Below are positions 40,201 to 52,170 of a DNA stretch of 64,000 bases, in pieces. The number at the start of each line of letters is the position of its first letter. Position 1 is the stretch's first letter. The notes under the pieces are model-generated. The model searched no databases. It worked only from the letters and a program-made list of their open reading frames with translations, and was not told where the DNA came from. The stretch is taken from positions 3,122,391 through 3,186,390 of the forward strand of contig CM035362.1 of assembly GCA_020137815.1 (NCBI GenBank). Reading direction: 5' to 3'. The position numbers and the translations under genes were made by a program. The DNA is from Hormiphora californensis. Taxonomy: Eukaryota; Ctenophora; Tentaculata; Cydippida; Pleurobrachiidae.

Positions 40201-43200
40201 ATTAGGAGCTGTAGTTAAGAGGTAATTAGGAGCTGTAGTTAAGAGGTAATTAGGAGCTGTAATTAAGAGGTAATTAGGAGCTGTAATTAAGAGTTAATTA
40301 GCTAGTAATTAGGAGTTAATAAGTAGGTAATTAGGAGTTAATTAATGTTGGTCGTCCGCGTCAATGTCAAATAGTTTTGACCCCACCCAAAATTGTTGTA
40401 CAAAGAGTTTGAGTAGTATCCCAAATTGTTATTGTTGAGCTAACAATGTATCTTTCAGGTCAGGCACCCTCTCAGGATCAGCTACTAGCTGAGTACTACG
40501 CCTCCTTCCCCAAGGACCCCAAATGTGAGAACTGTGAACAGCGTCCTTACATTGTGAAGGGAGATGCTGGTGCCCCCGGAGAGGCTGGTTTCCCTGGCCC
40601 CATGGGACCTGATGTGAGTGTGTTCCCCTGACTAGGTTTTAGAAAAGAATAGAGTTAGGTGGGGTATCCTAGCAACCGAAGAATGCAAGTAACAGTTAGT
40701 AACATGTTTATATCTGCAGGGAGAGCCCGGTTCACCCGGTCGAGCCGGGTCTCGAGGAGCACCCGGTTCCCAAGGCTCTGATGGTCTCCGTGGACCTTCT
40801 GGAGAGATTGGGTCCCCTGGACCTGCTGGAGAGAAAGGTAACGAATTCGTATACCACCTCAAATATCAATTTCATCCCACTCACGTAATGCTTCCTCTCG
40901 AATCGATTCGCCTCCCTCTTAAGTATAATAATTAAACCCTGATAATAGAACACTGATACTTTAACCGAAACTCAGCCCCCAAGCTAGAACCCTGATCCCA
41001 GCCCCGTTTCAAACCCCCACCCTGAATCAGCCCATTAGCTAGGCCCAGCTAATCCTAACCCCCTGTTCCTCACAAACCCCAACCTAAGCCCAGCCGGGCA
41101 GCCCCGGTTCAAGAACCAAAACTCAGCCCATTAGCCCAGCTGATCCTACCCCCCTGTGCAGGAAACCCTGGATCCCGTGGAAGGCCCGGTGTTCCCGGAC
41201 GACACGGTATCGATGGTAACCCTGGTCAAGCTGGTGTAGACGGTTGCAATGGTACCCGGGGAGAGTTTGGAAACCCCGGACGAAATGGTGCCCCCGGTAG
41301 TCCTGGTCCTTCCGTAAGTTAACCATTTAAAGGTACACCTCGGCGAAATTTTTGTCGAGTGCCCGCTTAGCTCTCCATATGGGGTTGTAGGGCATACCAA
41401 GGGGTAGTCCTGGTCCTTCGGTAAGTTAATTCCATTTAAAGGGGACTGGGGTAAAGCACACTCCCATAATTGTTGCACTAGTGCCAAAAACAGTGCCACT
41501 AACACCACCCAGTAATGGACACATGGAATATAACTGCTACAAATTTATATGTTGTGACACTCAGGGTTCCCCTCTTAACACTATCTCTAAGACTATCTCT
41601 AACACACATCTCTAAGGGGATGTCCGTGATTTTTGGTCATTTTTACCCGCCTCCCTCCCCCTTGTCCAGATATGTCCGAAATCGGCTACTTCTCCCTACC
41701 CCTACCCCTGGAAGTCCTTTTTGAATCGCCCCGAACACACATCTCCAGCTCCTCCCACACTCTAACACATCTTCTAATATTGTGATACTCTAGTTTCTAA
41801 CAGCAAACCCTCTCTAACCCCTCCCACTCCACCAGGGTGACCCTGGTAACTCTGGACGTGCTGGTCTTCCTGGAACACCCGGAAACCGAGGATCCCCTGG
41901 TGAGCCCGGTCGAGACGGACAACCCGGAACTGACGCCTTCGGAGGAGCCCCTGGTGAGCCCGGACGGGATGGATTACCTGGTGCCAATGGGCTCCCAGGA
42001 CTGCCCGGACGAGGCGGAGAAAGGGGAGAACCCGGCGAGCCTGGACGAGCTGGTGGAGTCGGAACCCCCGGGTATAGGGGAGAACCTGGTACTGATGGCC
42101 GAGATGGTCAACCTGGCCGGCCTGGTGGTATGGGAGAGATGGGATCTCTTGGTGCTGCTGGTGAGCCTGGCGAACCTGGACGAGATGGTATTCCCGGAAA
42201 TCCCGGTGGTAGTGGCGAGCCTGGAGAGGGTGGACGAGATGGACGACCTGGCCGAGATGTAAGTTTCTAAATTGTAACCCTCTTTTTCCTTTTACTAATT
42301 CATCTGTTTCCAAGAATTTAGATCTAGATCCGTTTACAATCGCCTAATTACCACTGTCAAACTCTGCTCCTAATAGAAAAGAACACGATATCCTTTGATT
42401 AAATTGATTCCCACTTCTTCCCAATCTATAACAATAATTAATTAACAATAATTAACGATAATTAACAATAATTAACAATAATTAACGATAATTAACAATA
42501 ATTAACGATAATTAACAATAATTAACGATAATTAACCTTTTCACAGGGTCAACCCGGACGAAAAGGAGCGAGGGGTGCACCCGGACAGAGGGGACTGCCA
42601 GGAGCTACTGGAGAACCCGGTGTTGGAAAGAAGGGAACAAGGGGAGAACCCGGTCGAACACCCACCGGAACTCCACTAAGGGGACGACCCGGATATAGGG
42701 TAGGTTTAGGAACTTGAACTGAACCATGATAACAGTTTTCGTGGTAACCATGGTAACCATGGCAACAGTTACCACGGTCACCACGAAACCACTGTTATTA
42801 GTGTTAATGCTAAAATTGTTGTTCAAAGAAACAGATCTGTGTCACACAAAACAACACCTGCATCTCTCACAGGGAGACGATGGTATCCCGTGGTAACCAT
42901 GGTAACAGTTACCACGGTTACCACGACATAAAAAATTAAACAACACCTGCATCTCTCACAGGGAGACGATGGTACCCCGTGGTAACCATGGTAACAGTTA
43001 CCACGGTTACCACGACACACAAAATTAAACAACACCTGCATCTCTCACAGGGAGACGGTGGTATCCCGTGGTAACCATGGTGACAGTTACCACGGTTACC
43101 ACTACATAAAAAATTAAACAACACCTGCATCCCTCACAGGGAGACGATGGTATCCCGTGGTAACCATGGTTACAGTTACCACGGTTACCACGACATAAAA

Positions 43201-46200
43201 AATTAAACAACACCTGCATCCCTCACAGGGAGACGATGGTATCCCGTGGTAACCATGGTGACAGTTACCACGGTTACCACAACATAAAAAATTAAACAAC
43301 ACCTGCATCCCTCACAGGGAGACGATGGTATCCCGTGGTAACCATGGTAACAGTTACCACGGTTACCACGACACACAAAATTAAACAACATCTGCATCCC
43401 TCACAGGGAGACGATGGTACCCCAGGAACTAACGGAGAACCCGGCCGAGGAGGAGAGAGGGGAGAACCCGGCACTGATGGAATTGCAGGACTTCCTGGAC
43501 TGGCAGGACGACCCGGAAACCCTGGAGAGCGAGGAAAATCAGGTGGTTTTGGACGACCCGGAGGTCGAGGAGAGGCCGGAACCCCAGGAGGCCGAGGAGA
43601 GCCCGGTGATGCTGGAACCCCTGGACTTCCCGGACGAGGTGGAGAGAGAGGGTTACCTGGACGACCTGGTGAGACCGGATACGCCCTACCTGGATCTCGG
43701 GGAGCCCCTGGAGAAGATGGTGCCCCTGGTGCCCCTGGACTCCCTGGAGCCGGTGGAGCTCCTGGACTGCCTGGTGAGCGGGGAGGTGCCGGACGACCTG
43801 GGTTACCCGGTGAGCAGGGTGCTAATGGGCAGGATGGTGTCAGTACCAGTGGACTACCCGGCATGAGGGGAGATGATGGTGCTGATGGGGATAATGGTGC
43901 GAGGGGTGACGCTGGTGCCCCTGGATCTCCCGGTATTGATGGTATGGCTGGGCTACCCGGTGACGTTGGTCTTCCTGGACTTAACGGCAGAATGGGAGAA
44001 CCCGGAACACCTGGTCTGGCGGGTGCACCCGGACAGGCTGGTGAGCCCGGTACACCCGGACGAGATGGTTTGAACGGTGCCGCTGGACAGAAGGGAACCA
44101 GTGGAACTAACGGTATGGATGGACGACCTGGTATGCGGGGTCTTCCCGGTAACCCTGGGCGACGGGGTGAATCTGGTACTCCCGGAGCTATGGGAGAGGC
44201 TGGTGCTGCGGGAATGAGGGGTGCCGATGGGCGTCCCGGATTCCCCGGACGAAAGGGACAACCCGGAGAGAATGGAAGGAATGGAAACTCCAGGGCAGGA
44301 CGACCCGGTGAGAGGGGAGATGACGGTACACCTGGAACCCGAGGTGAACCCGGTGCTGATGGTACCCCCGGAAAGGCTGGACGACCTGGTCTGGATGGGT
44401 CCCCTGGACTGAACGGAAGGAGGGGAGAGAGGGGAACCAATGGGCTACCCGGACGTGATGGAAACCCTGGAACACCCGGAGAATATAGTTATGTAAGTAA
44501 ACAGCTCTCTTACTTTTATTCGTAATTTCACTCGTATTTCACTTTTAATTTCACTCGTAATTCCGCTCAATCTTATAAAAAGTCCCCCACTTCTTCACTC
44601 AATGTGGTATTTTCACCCACCAGGGCGAGCCCGGTAAAGATGGAGCCCCCGGACGTGATGGTAACGCTGGACGACCCGGATTTGGTGGAAGGCCCGGTGA
44701 CCGAGGAGCCCGAGGAGCCCCTGGTGCTGATGGAAACCCCGGAACCCCTGGTAAATAACCTTCAATTAGTAATTTTATTAGTTAGCTAACTAATAAATTA
44801 CTAACGTTAGTTGATTAATTAAATCACTGGTGGATAAGGGATTTAGGAGTAACTTCTTCTTGGGAGAGGGGAGGGTTGGTTACGAAGTTACCAAAGGTCG
44901 CCCGGCGAGTGTGAGGTGTCTTCGATACCAAGGGGGAGGGGGGAATTCCAACCAGCAATATATCAGGGATGGATCCCCAAGTTTAGTGTTTTCAGACTTT
45001 TAGCCTTGGAAGTTGGTTACGAAGTCAACCCTATTACGCTGTATGAGGGAAGGAAGAATAGCCAATGTTTGTATTGTTCATACTATATACCGTAATCTGG
45101 GGTAACTTTGTTTTGCAGGGTAACTTTGGACACTTTCAAAATTTGGCTTTAGTCCAAAATTACCAACAGATAACGACAGATTTGGCATAATTTTTGGGTG
45201 TACAAGTAATTGACCCACAAATGTCTAACTAACGGTACAATTATTTTTTTCAATTCTATGCTAATTAGCTCCTAATTAGGGGCAAACATAATTGATGTCA
45301 AAATCGCTAAAAATGTTCAAATCAAAATGGGTACCATAGATTTGACCGGGCTAATGACCGAATCAAGTTTGCTCCATAGAGTGGAAGGGTTTCGATCAAA
45401 TAATTCGGGGCAACATTTTTCAAACCCGATCAATTACTTTAATTGCGACTAATAGGGGTGGCTAATGTTACCCCACCATTTTTTGAATTTTGGGGTAACT
45501 TTGGACGGGGTGCCAAAGTTACCCCACACTACAGGTTTTGAACTTTTGATGTCTGTAGAGTTGCTTGAGACCCTCTCTGAATTATTTAGGGCCATATAAC
45601 CAAGATTCAGCCCACTCCACGCCCATTTCCATCCATATATTAATTTTGGACTATTCTATGGAGCTAAATCACAGAAATCCGGCCTGAAACCCATCAAACT
45701 TCAATAATTTGGGGTTCCTCATCCATCCTGTAGCTTGTTAGATGGTATTGGATCTCTAGGCGAGTGTTCTAGTTCTTGTAGACAATCTATGCAGGAGCAC
45801 CTTTATTTAGCCAGTAGTCCAGTACCCATAAGTAGACCACTTCCTGTCTATCCAATTCAGCAAAAAGAACTAACACACTCGCCTAGAGGGCCAATACCAT
45901 CTACCAAACTACAGGATGGATGAGGGACCCCAAATTACTGAAGCTTGATGGGTTTCAGGCCGGATGTGGCAACCTCTAAATCAAGTCCGATTGAGCTGAA
46001 ATTTTATTTGGTGGCTAGTTTCATCATTCCTCACACCCAAAAAAGTTGAGTCGAAATCAACAATTTTTTTAAAAATCATGGGGCGTTTGGCTAACCCTTT
46101 TGTTCTTTTTTAATTTATTGACCCATTTAAACCCCATTTAAACATTTTAGGTTCATTTATTTATCATTGCAAAATGTTCGGATTTATGTTTGTTCCAATA

Positions 46201-49200
46201 TTACTATCGTGGGGTAACTTTGGACGGGTGTCCAAAGTTACCCCACCCTCATTCCAAAGTTACCCCATGCCCTAAAACCCCACTTACACTAAAATACACG
46301 TTAATTAATGTAATTAAATGAGAGGGGACCAAAAATTTCACTAGTTATATCTGGTGTACTAGGTCTGGAACGGGATTATTTGGTTCAAAAATTTTCGAGT
46401 GTGGTTCTGGCAAGGAGTTATTTTAGGAGAATGCTAAAAAGTGGTACAAAGTTACCCCAACTTACGGTACCCGCGGGGCGGGGGGGGGGGGGGGGGGGGG
46501 GCGCGGGGGAGGTGCAACAGCACAAGCCAATGTGACTCAAATATAATGTTTGTAACGGGCTATAATATTCCTCCACTAGGTGCCCCCGGTAAAGATGCAT
46601 TTGACGGAACACCCGGAGAACTCGGAACACCCGGCCGAAACGGTCTACCCGGTCGAGATGGATCCCCCGGACGACCCGGTCTCCGTGGTAACCCTGGAAC
46701 TCGGGGAACACCCGGTAATGCTGGTGCCCCCGGATCCCCCGGAGCTGCTGGACTTGATGGTGAGCCTGGTATCAGCCGGGCAGGTAACCCCGGAGCTAGG
46801 GGTGATCCTGGTGAGCCTGGAAATCAGGGAGAACCTGGAGCTGATGGGGAGCCTGGACGAGATGGAAATCCTGGACGGGATGGGTATCCTGGACGAGGTG
46901 GAAGCCCTGTAAGTACCTAACAACTCCCTAACAACTCCTTAACAACTCCCTAACAACTCCCTAACAACTCCCTAACAACTCCCTAACAACTCCCTAACAA
47001 CTCCCTAACAACTCCCTAACAACTCCCTAACAACTCCTTAACAACTCCCTAACAACTCCCTAACAACTCCCCCCACCCAGGGTGACCGTGGAATGCCTGG
47101 TACTCCCGGTAAAAATGGAGCCCCCGGTGTCCCCGGAGAGAGGGGGACTCCTGATGTACGTGCCGGAGCCCCCGGAAGGCCTGGACAGAGCCGCACTGGA
47201 TATCCTGGACGACCTGGAAATAGGGTAAGGGTCAAAAGTTCCAATATTTATTTGAGGGATATAATTGGGAGATAAGAGGGAATTGGAAATAGAACTGATG
47301 GTTGCCATGACGATCAACACATAAACCTCTTCTCATATTACAGGGTGATAATGGCGCCCCTGGTGCCGCTGGTGAGCCTGGTGCCCCTGGAGACAGGAAG
47401 GAGCTCGGTCCTGGACCCCCTGGACGAGATGGCATGCCCGGTCGACCTGGACCCCGGGGTGACCCCGGTATGGATGGACCTGCCGGACCCCCTGGATCTC
47501 CTGGTATGGATGGTATCAGCAGGAATGGATTCGATGGACGACCTGGAACTCCCGGATACCGGGGCGATCCAGGAAGGAATGGAGCACCTGGTGCTCGAGG
47601 AGAGAGGGGAGATAATGGTGCCCCTGGTGGCCCTGCTGTTAGTATCAACAATGGCCTGCCCGGTCTACCCGGTCGAGATGGTAACCCTGGACGACCCGGT
47701 ACCCGAGGTTACCCTGGTAACCCTGGTCGCCCTGGCAACCGAGGTCTGCCTGGTGATGCTGGAGCTGATGGAACGGCAGGATTAGCTGGTCCTGATGGAA
47801 CCCCCGGTTTGCCTGGTCGGGCTGGGTATCCTGGTCTACCTGGAGATGCGGCCTATGGAAACCCTGGAACTCCCGGAAACAGGGGTGAACCTGGTGACGC
47901 TGGTATTGACGGAACACCCGGACTTGATGTAAGTCATAATGTTGTTTTGTATCTGTCACACTCACACACAAGAATTAGAAAAACTGTTGCAACTCCACAC
48001 CTCGACTCTCTATCCCGAGTTTCTACCTCGCTTCTATCTACCCCTTCTCTAATACTCCTCATTTCAACATTTCTCCTTCCTCCAGGGAACCCCTGGAACC
48101 CCTGGCCGACCCGGTAACCGTGGTTACCCTGGTGACGCGGGTGCTCCTGGAAAATCTACCCCTGGAACCCCCGGAAACGATGGTACTCCCGGAGCCGCTG
48201 GAGCTAAGGGCGCTATGGGTGCCCCCGGACGAGACGGGTATGCTGGACGACCTGGTACCCCCGGAATGAGGGGAACTAATGGTAGCCCCGGAGCTGCTGG
48301 AAAACCCGGTGCAAGGGGCGATCCTGGTCTTGATGGAATGGCGGGACGAGCCGTAAGTTTATTGTAGTTTTTAAAATTATGATTGGCATTGTAGTTGTAT
48401 CCCTGGTCCACAGTTACTGTGATGCAGGAACCGACCGGACCAAGTAAACAACCAATCAGAACTCGTTATTTAGGTCACGTGACTGGTTATCAGCCAATCA
48501 GGGACCAGTATTTCCTGATTCGGTCGGTTCCTGCTGTGATGGTTACCATGGTTTAGAGAAACTGACTCCCGCTAATTTTAGGGATACCGAGGACCTCCAG
48601 GCAACCCTGGCTCCCCTGGAAAGGCTGGAACCCGAGGTGAACCCGGAACACCCGGAACTGATGGATACCCCGGTCGGGATGGAACACCCGGAACACCCGG
48701 ATACCGTGGAGACCCCGGTAACCCTGGTAACCCTGGAACTCCCTCTTACAGGGATGGAAACACCGGACCTGCTGGACCCCCTGGACCCCCTGGACCTCCC
48801 AGTTATGCTCCTCCCGGACCTCCCGTAAGTGATCTCGAGACGAAATTATAGTTTACTAGATCTCAAACATTCCAAATTATTCAATATTCAATTAATGTGT
48901 CGTGATTACTGTGTATTACATATCCCAACTGGTGATTCCAAAACATGCTTATATGCCATGATACTGTGTTACCCCAAATTCCCTCAAACTCCCGAAATAA
49001 CTACCAATCTCCCTCAAATAACCCCCGATACCCCCACACAGGGACCCTCCGGAAGGCCTGGATCTAAGGGACCCCCAGGAGATGCTGGTGCCCCTGGTAA
49101 GCCCGGTGAGGAGGGAGAGTGTGGTGCTGACGGACCTAACGGAATATGGATTGTAAGTTGTTTGTTACTGTTTGTTGTTGTTACTTTTCTAGTTTATAAA

Positions 49201-51374
49201 GGGATTGTACAGGGAGGAGGACCCAGTAGTGGCTTGTTCTCTTAGTTAAAGTAACAAACTCTCTGCTTGTTCTCTTAGTTAAAGTAACAAACTCTCTCTC
49301 TCTCTGATCACCACCACTTAATTACAGGGAGGAGGCCCCAGTAGTGGCCGAAAGGGGCCCGCCGGAGAAATGGGACCCCCAGGAGCTACCTTGGATACGA
49401 CCTACGCCCAGGTCAATCAGTACACCATTCACTCCCAGACCATGTTCCCTCCCGACATTCCTACCGGCCGAAACATCCCAGGTGAGTGCCACACCCCACT
49501 TGCCGGTAATATATTACCATATATGGTGAGTCTGCACTCTTTAAGGTGGCATCGCGCTCAACCTTTCTCTTGAAAAACCTTCCAGATACAGTATGTGGTT
49601 GTTGTTATTATATTGTCTGGTAGTTCCGCCCAGCTATAATTATATAGTACCCTATAGGCCCATTGCCACATTAATTCAGACAGGCCGGTAAGATAGGTTG
49701 CCTATTATAAACAAGCTAAATCTCTGTCAGGCCAATAATTGACCCCAATATTTCTCCAGGATGGACCGACTTCTCCGAAGGTCGAGTGGACTTTGCTGCC
49801 AAGGTTATGGAGGGTTTCAGTAGCAGCTACTTCGGAACCTCTGATGGATCGGGTACTGGACAACCCCTCAGTTCCAGTGGATCTTGTATCAGACAGTTCA
49901 AGATTCAGCCTCATGTTGAGTGTACCAATGAAGTGTGCGAGGTATGTTAACGTAACAAACTCTCCCCGTTTGTTCTCTTAGTTAAAGTAACAAACTCTCT
50001 TTGTTCTCTTAGTTAAAGTAACAAACTCTCTTTGTTCTCTTAGTTAAAGTAACAAACTCTCTCCCAGGTCAATGGTGATGATTACAGTGTATGGATGAGC
50101 ATTGCTCCTAATGATACTTCAAAGACATTCGGAGAGTTCTACCCTCAGGAAGAGATTCTTTACGAGACTGGATTGGAGACCAGGGTACGAGTTAATCAGT
50201 TAGATTAATACGTTTAATTAGACTAATTAGATTAATTAGTCTTACCTAACGATACTTTTTTCTGAAATGCAACCAAGTGCGTTCTTTTATAACCTTCTTC
50301 CCTCTAAGATAAATAGGATCTTACTTCTCTAGATAATTACTGAAAGTTTATTAATTTTAACCCCGAATTAGTTAATCAATTAATGTATTTCGCAGGTAAC
50401 TGATTACATTTCTCGGTGTATTGTTGTCGACTCAATCTACCCTTGGCTTGCCATTCACAGCTTCACCGATGAGGTCCCATCTTGCCCCCAGGGAAATAGC
50501 TACGGATACAGGTACATACTAGTAACTAATTAGTTAGTTAGTTAATTAGTGGAGTTAATTAGTGGCTACTGTTAATTAGCGGGGTTAATTAGTGGGTACT
50601 GTTAATTTGTGGGCTTAATTAGTTGGGGTTAATTAGCGATGTTAATTAGTAAATAAGTTACTAACTAACGACTACAACCCCCTCTCTCTCTCCCTGCAGG
50701 TTCGAATCCTACAAATTGTGGGAGGGATACTCCCTAATCTCTGAGATGGCCGATCAAGGCAAGGCATCCAGTCAGGATCTCACACTGCCTGGATCTTGTA
50801 TCAAGTAAGTGCAATCTGAAAATTAATTACCTAACTAATTAATTAATAAAATAATTAGTTAATTAATTGGCTAATTAATTAATTAGCTGATCATTTTCTA
50901 CTGCAGTATATAACCATAGCTTAACCGAAGACTGACACCGAAGACTTTCAAGTAACTACTAACCCCTTCCACTAACCGCTAACCCCGCTAACCCTTTTCC
51001 AGGAAATTCGTGCCTCTGTCAACTGCTCGATGTTCTAATTCGGGAGCCGCTGGCAAGCCCTACTGTAACTTTGCCCGATCTGGTGCAGTGAACCTCTATG
51101 TTAGGAACAGCAAGTGTACCAGTGAGGAGACAGAGGTAAATTTCAAATCCAGGATAGAAACTTTCCTTTGGAGTTTGAATAAAGCTTCATAACATGGATT
51201 AAAACTTAAAGTTCTAGTCAGCATTTTTAGTAAAAACTTTAGTGAAATTAGTAAAAATTGATTTAACACTTGGTGTAATTTCAGACGGTTGGACCTTATT
51301 CGTACGGAGATCAGAGAGAGGACATGGATTATTACGTATCACGATGCGTCGTGTGTGTGATTAAGGGAAATTAA
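37222..51374 (+). CDS. Collagen IV alpha chain, gene D (23 coding exons, split start codon)
   Basis: Collagen IV chain of 1654 aa. Proposed start: AT at 37222-37223 before a GTAAGT donor, joined to G at 39671, giving [20 protein letters not shown] as signal peptide. Later exons: 39671-39728, 39959-40073, 40459-40613, 40720-40837, 41162-41313, 41836-42258, 42547-42699, 43407-44492, 44624-44750, 46580-46908, 47081-47224, 47344-47928, 48086-48352, 48582-48824, 49042-49152, 49328-49481, 49760-49941, 50068-50184, 50396-50511, 50700-50804, 51003-51135, 51285-51374. A Lys-rich and Asp/Tyr-rich N-terminal stretch precedes [28 protein letters not shown] is in the 41162 exon. The first NC1 half lacks the CP-type Cys and ends RCIVVD; the second keeps all six (SCPQG, GSC, ARC, YC, SRCVVC). 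Exon 43407-44492 is 362 codons without an intron. The start codon is the least certain part. ATTAAA lies about 10 bases after the stop. Confidence 0.92.
37291..38044. mobile_element. 754-bp TA-flanked element (GGGTAAGCTGGGGT termini)
   Basis: Inverted ends GGGTAAGCTGGGGT / ACCCCAGCTTACCC bounded by TA. GGGGCAAAGTGGCCC-like motifs recur inside in both orientations. It lies in the first intron of gene D. No transposase was seen. Confidence 0.8.
38194..39542. mobile_element. 1.35-kb TA-flanked element (CCGTAAGTTGGGGTAAC termini), copy 1
   Basis: Inverted ends CCGTAAGTTGGGGTAAC / TTACCCCAACTTACGG flanked by TA. An internal palindrome is centred near 38950. It is in the first intron of gene D and shares long similarity with 45090-46467. 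Confidence 0.88.
40073..40345. repeat. AT-rich minisatellite carrying a splice donor
   Basis: The unit AGGTAATTAGGAGTTAATTAG begins at the donor of the 39959-40073 exon (CAG|GTAATTAGG) and recurs about twelve times with AG|GTAATT kept in most copies. Confidence 0.9.
41395..41430 (+). repeat. Copy of a gene D exon end plus donor
   Basis: GGTAGTCCTGGTCCTTCGGTAAGTTA repeats, about 110 bases downstream, the last 18 coding bases and donor of exon 41162-41313, followed by CCATTTAAAGG in both copies. Confidence 0.88.
42428..42545. repeat. AT-rich intronic minisatellite, gene D
   Basis: Repeats of AATTAACAATAATTAACGAT run up to the acceptor of the 42547-42699 exon. Confidence 0.92.
42838..43406 (+). 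repeat. 89-bp tandem array of acceptor, exon start and hairpin (gene D)
   Basis: Acceptor-plus-exon starts CACAG|GGAGACGATGG occur at exact 89-base spacing: 42873, 42962, 43051, 43140, 43229, 43318 and the real one at 43407. Each unit also contains GTGGTAACCATGGTAAC and its near complement GTTACCACGGTTACCAC, an inverted repeat able to form a hairpin and carrying a GTG|GTAACC donor-like site. Confidence 0.96.
45090..46467. mobile_element. 1.38-kb TA-flanked element (CCGTAA..GGGGTAAC termini), copy 2
   Basis: Second copy of the 38194-39542 family, in the intron between gene D exons 44624-44750 and 46580-46908. Ends are CCGTAATCTGGGGTAAC / GTTACCCCAACTTACGG, bounded by TA. A run of about 25 G follows directly at 46476-46505. 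Confidence 0.88.
46909..47070. repeat. 13-bp minisatellite filling a whole intron, gene D
   Basis: AACAACTCCCTAAC-type units begin directly after the GTAAGTACCT donor and continue to the acceptor tract. Confidence 0.95.
48425..48533. mobile_element. 109-bp hAT-like MITE, copy 6
   Basis: Perfect 8-bp target duplication CTGTGATG on both sides. It lies in a gene D intron (48353-48581). Confidence 0.95.
49211..49300 (+). repeat. Duplicate of gene D exon 49328 start with acceptor, plus TTCTCTTAG repeats
   Basis: ACAGGGAGGAGGACCCAGTAGTGGC at 49210 copies the acceptor and first ~22 coding bases of exon 49328-49481. It is followed by two GTTCTCTTAGTTAAAGTAACAAACTC units, which recur at 49945-50060 in a later intron. 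Confidence 0.88.
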
Positions 51375-51649
51375 ACGTTATAATTAAATATTCCCCTTGA
51401 CATATTTATTGTTAGATGTTTGAGCTTCCCCCGTTGTTTTTTGAGTGAAATTTATTCTTTATTTGTGATTTGACTTTGGATAGTGTAATTATATTTGTTG
51501 GGTTCTTTTGTTATGACGTTAAGAACTTTATATTATTTTCGCAAAATTAGACAATTTAAATTTGCTTAAAAACGCTCATAATAATAATAACAGAATATAT
51601 TAGCTACAAACAACCCAAAAACAAACAACAACAGCATCATGTAAAGTAG

Positions 51650-51762
51650 TATTAGTATAATAGTATAGTATTAGTATAATAGTATAGTATTAGTATAATA
51701 GTATAGTATTAGTATAATAGTATAGTATTAGTATAATAGTATAGTATTAGTATAATAGTATA
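51650..51762. repeat. AGTATTAGTATAAT minisatellite
   Basis: Units of TAGTATTAGTATAATAGTA, 19 bases each; more copies at 52790-52890. Confidence 0.95.
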
Positions 51763-52170
51763 GTCTTCGTACTCGTCTCGTCTTCGTCTCCTCGTCTCGT
51801 CTTCGTACTCCTCGTCTCGTCTTCGTCTCCTCGTCTCGTCTTCGTCTCCTCGTCTCGTCTTCGTCTCCTCGTCTCGTCTTCGTCTCCTCGTCTCGTCTCG
51901 TCTCCTCGTTCGCCTTCGTCTCCTCGTCTCGTCTTCGTCTCCTCGTCTCGTCTTCGTCTCCTCGTCTCGTCTTCGTCTCCTCGTCTCGTCTTCGTCTCCT
52001 CGTCTCGTCTTCGTCTCCTCGTCTCGTCTTCGTCTCCTCGTCTCGTCTTCGTCTCCTCGTCTCGTCTTCGTCTCCTCGTCTCGTCTTCGTCTCCTCGTCT
52101 CGTCTTCGTCTCCTCGTCTCGTCTTCGTCTCCTCGTCTCGTCTTCGTCTCCTCGTCTGTCTTCGTCTAAT
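51763..52170. repeat. CTTCGTCTCCTCGTCTCGT minisatellite
   Basis: About 20 copies of a 19-base unit with few variants, sandwiched inside the AT-rich minisatellite that resumes on its far side. Confidence 0.96.

Noticed and set aside
43292-44440. Minus-strand 382-codon Pro/Ser-rich ORF
   Set aside because: Antisense shadow of gene D's largest collagen exon.
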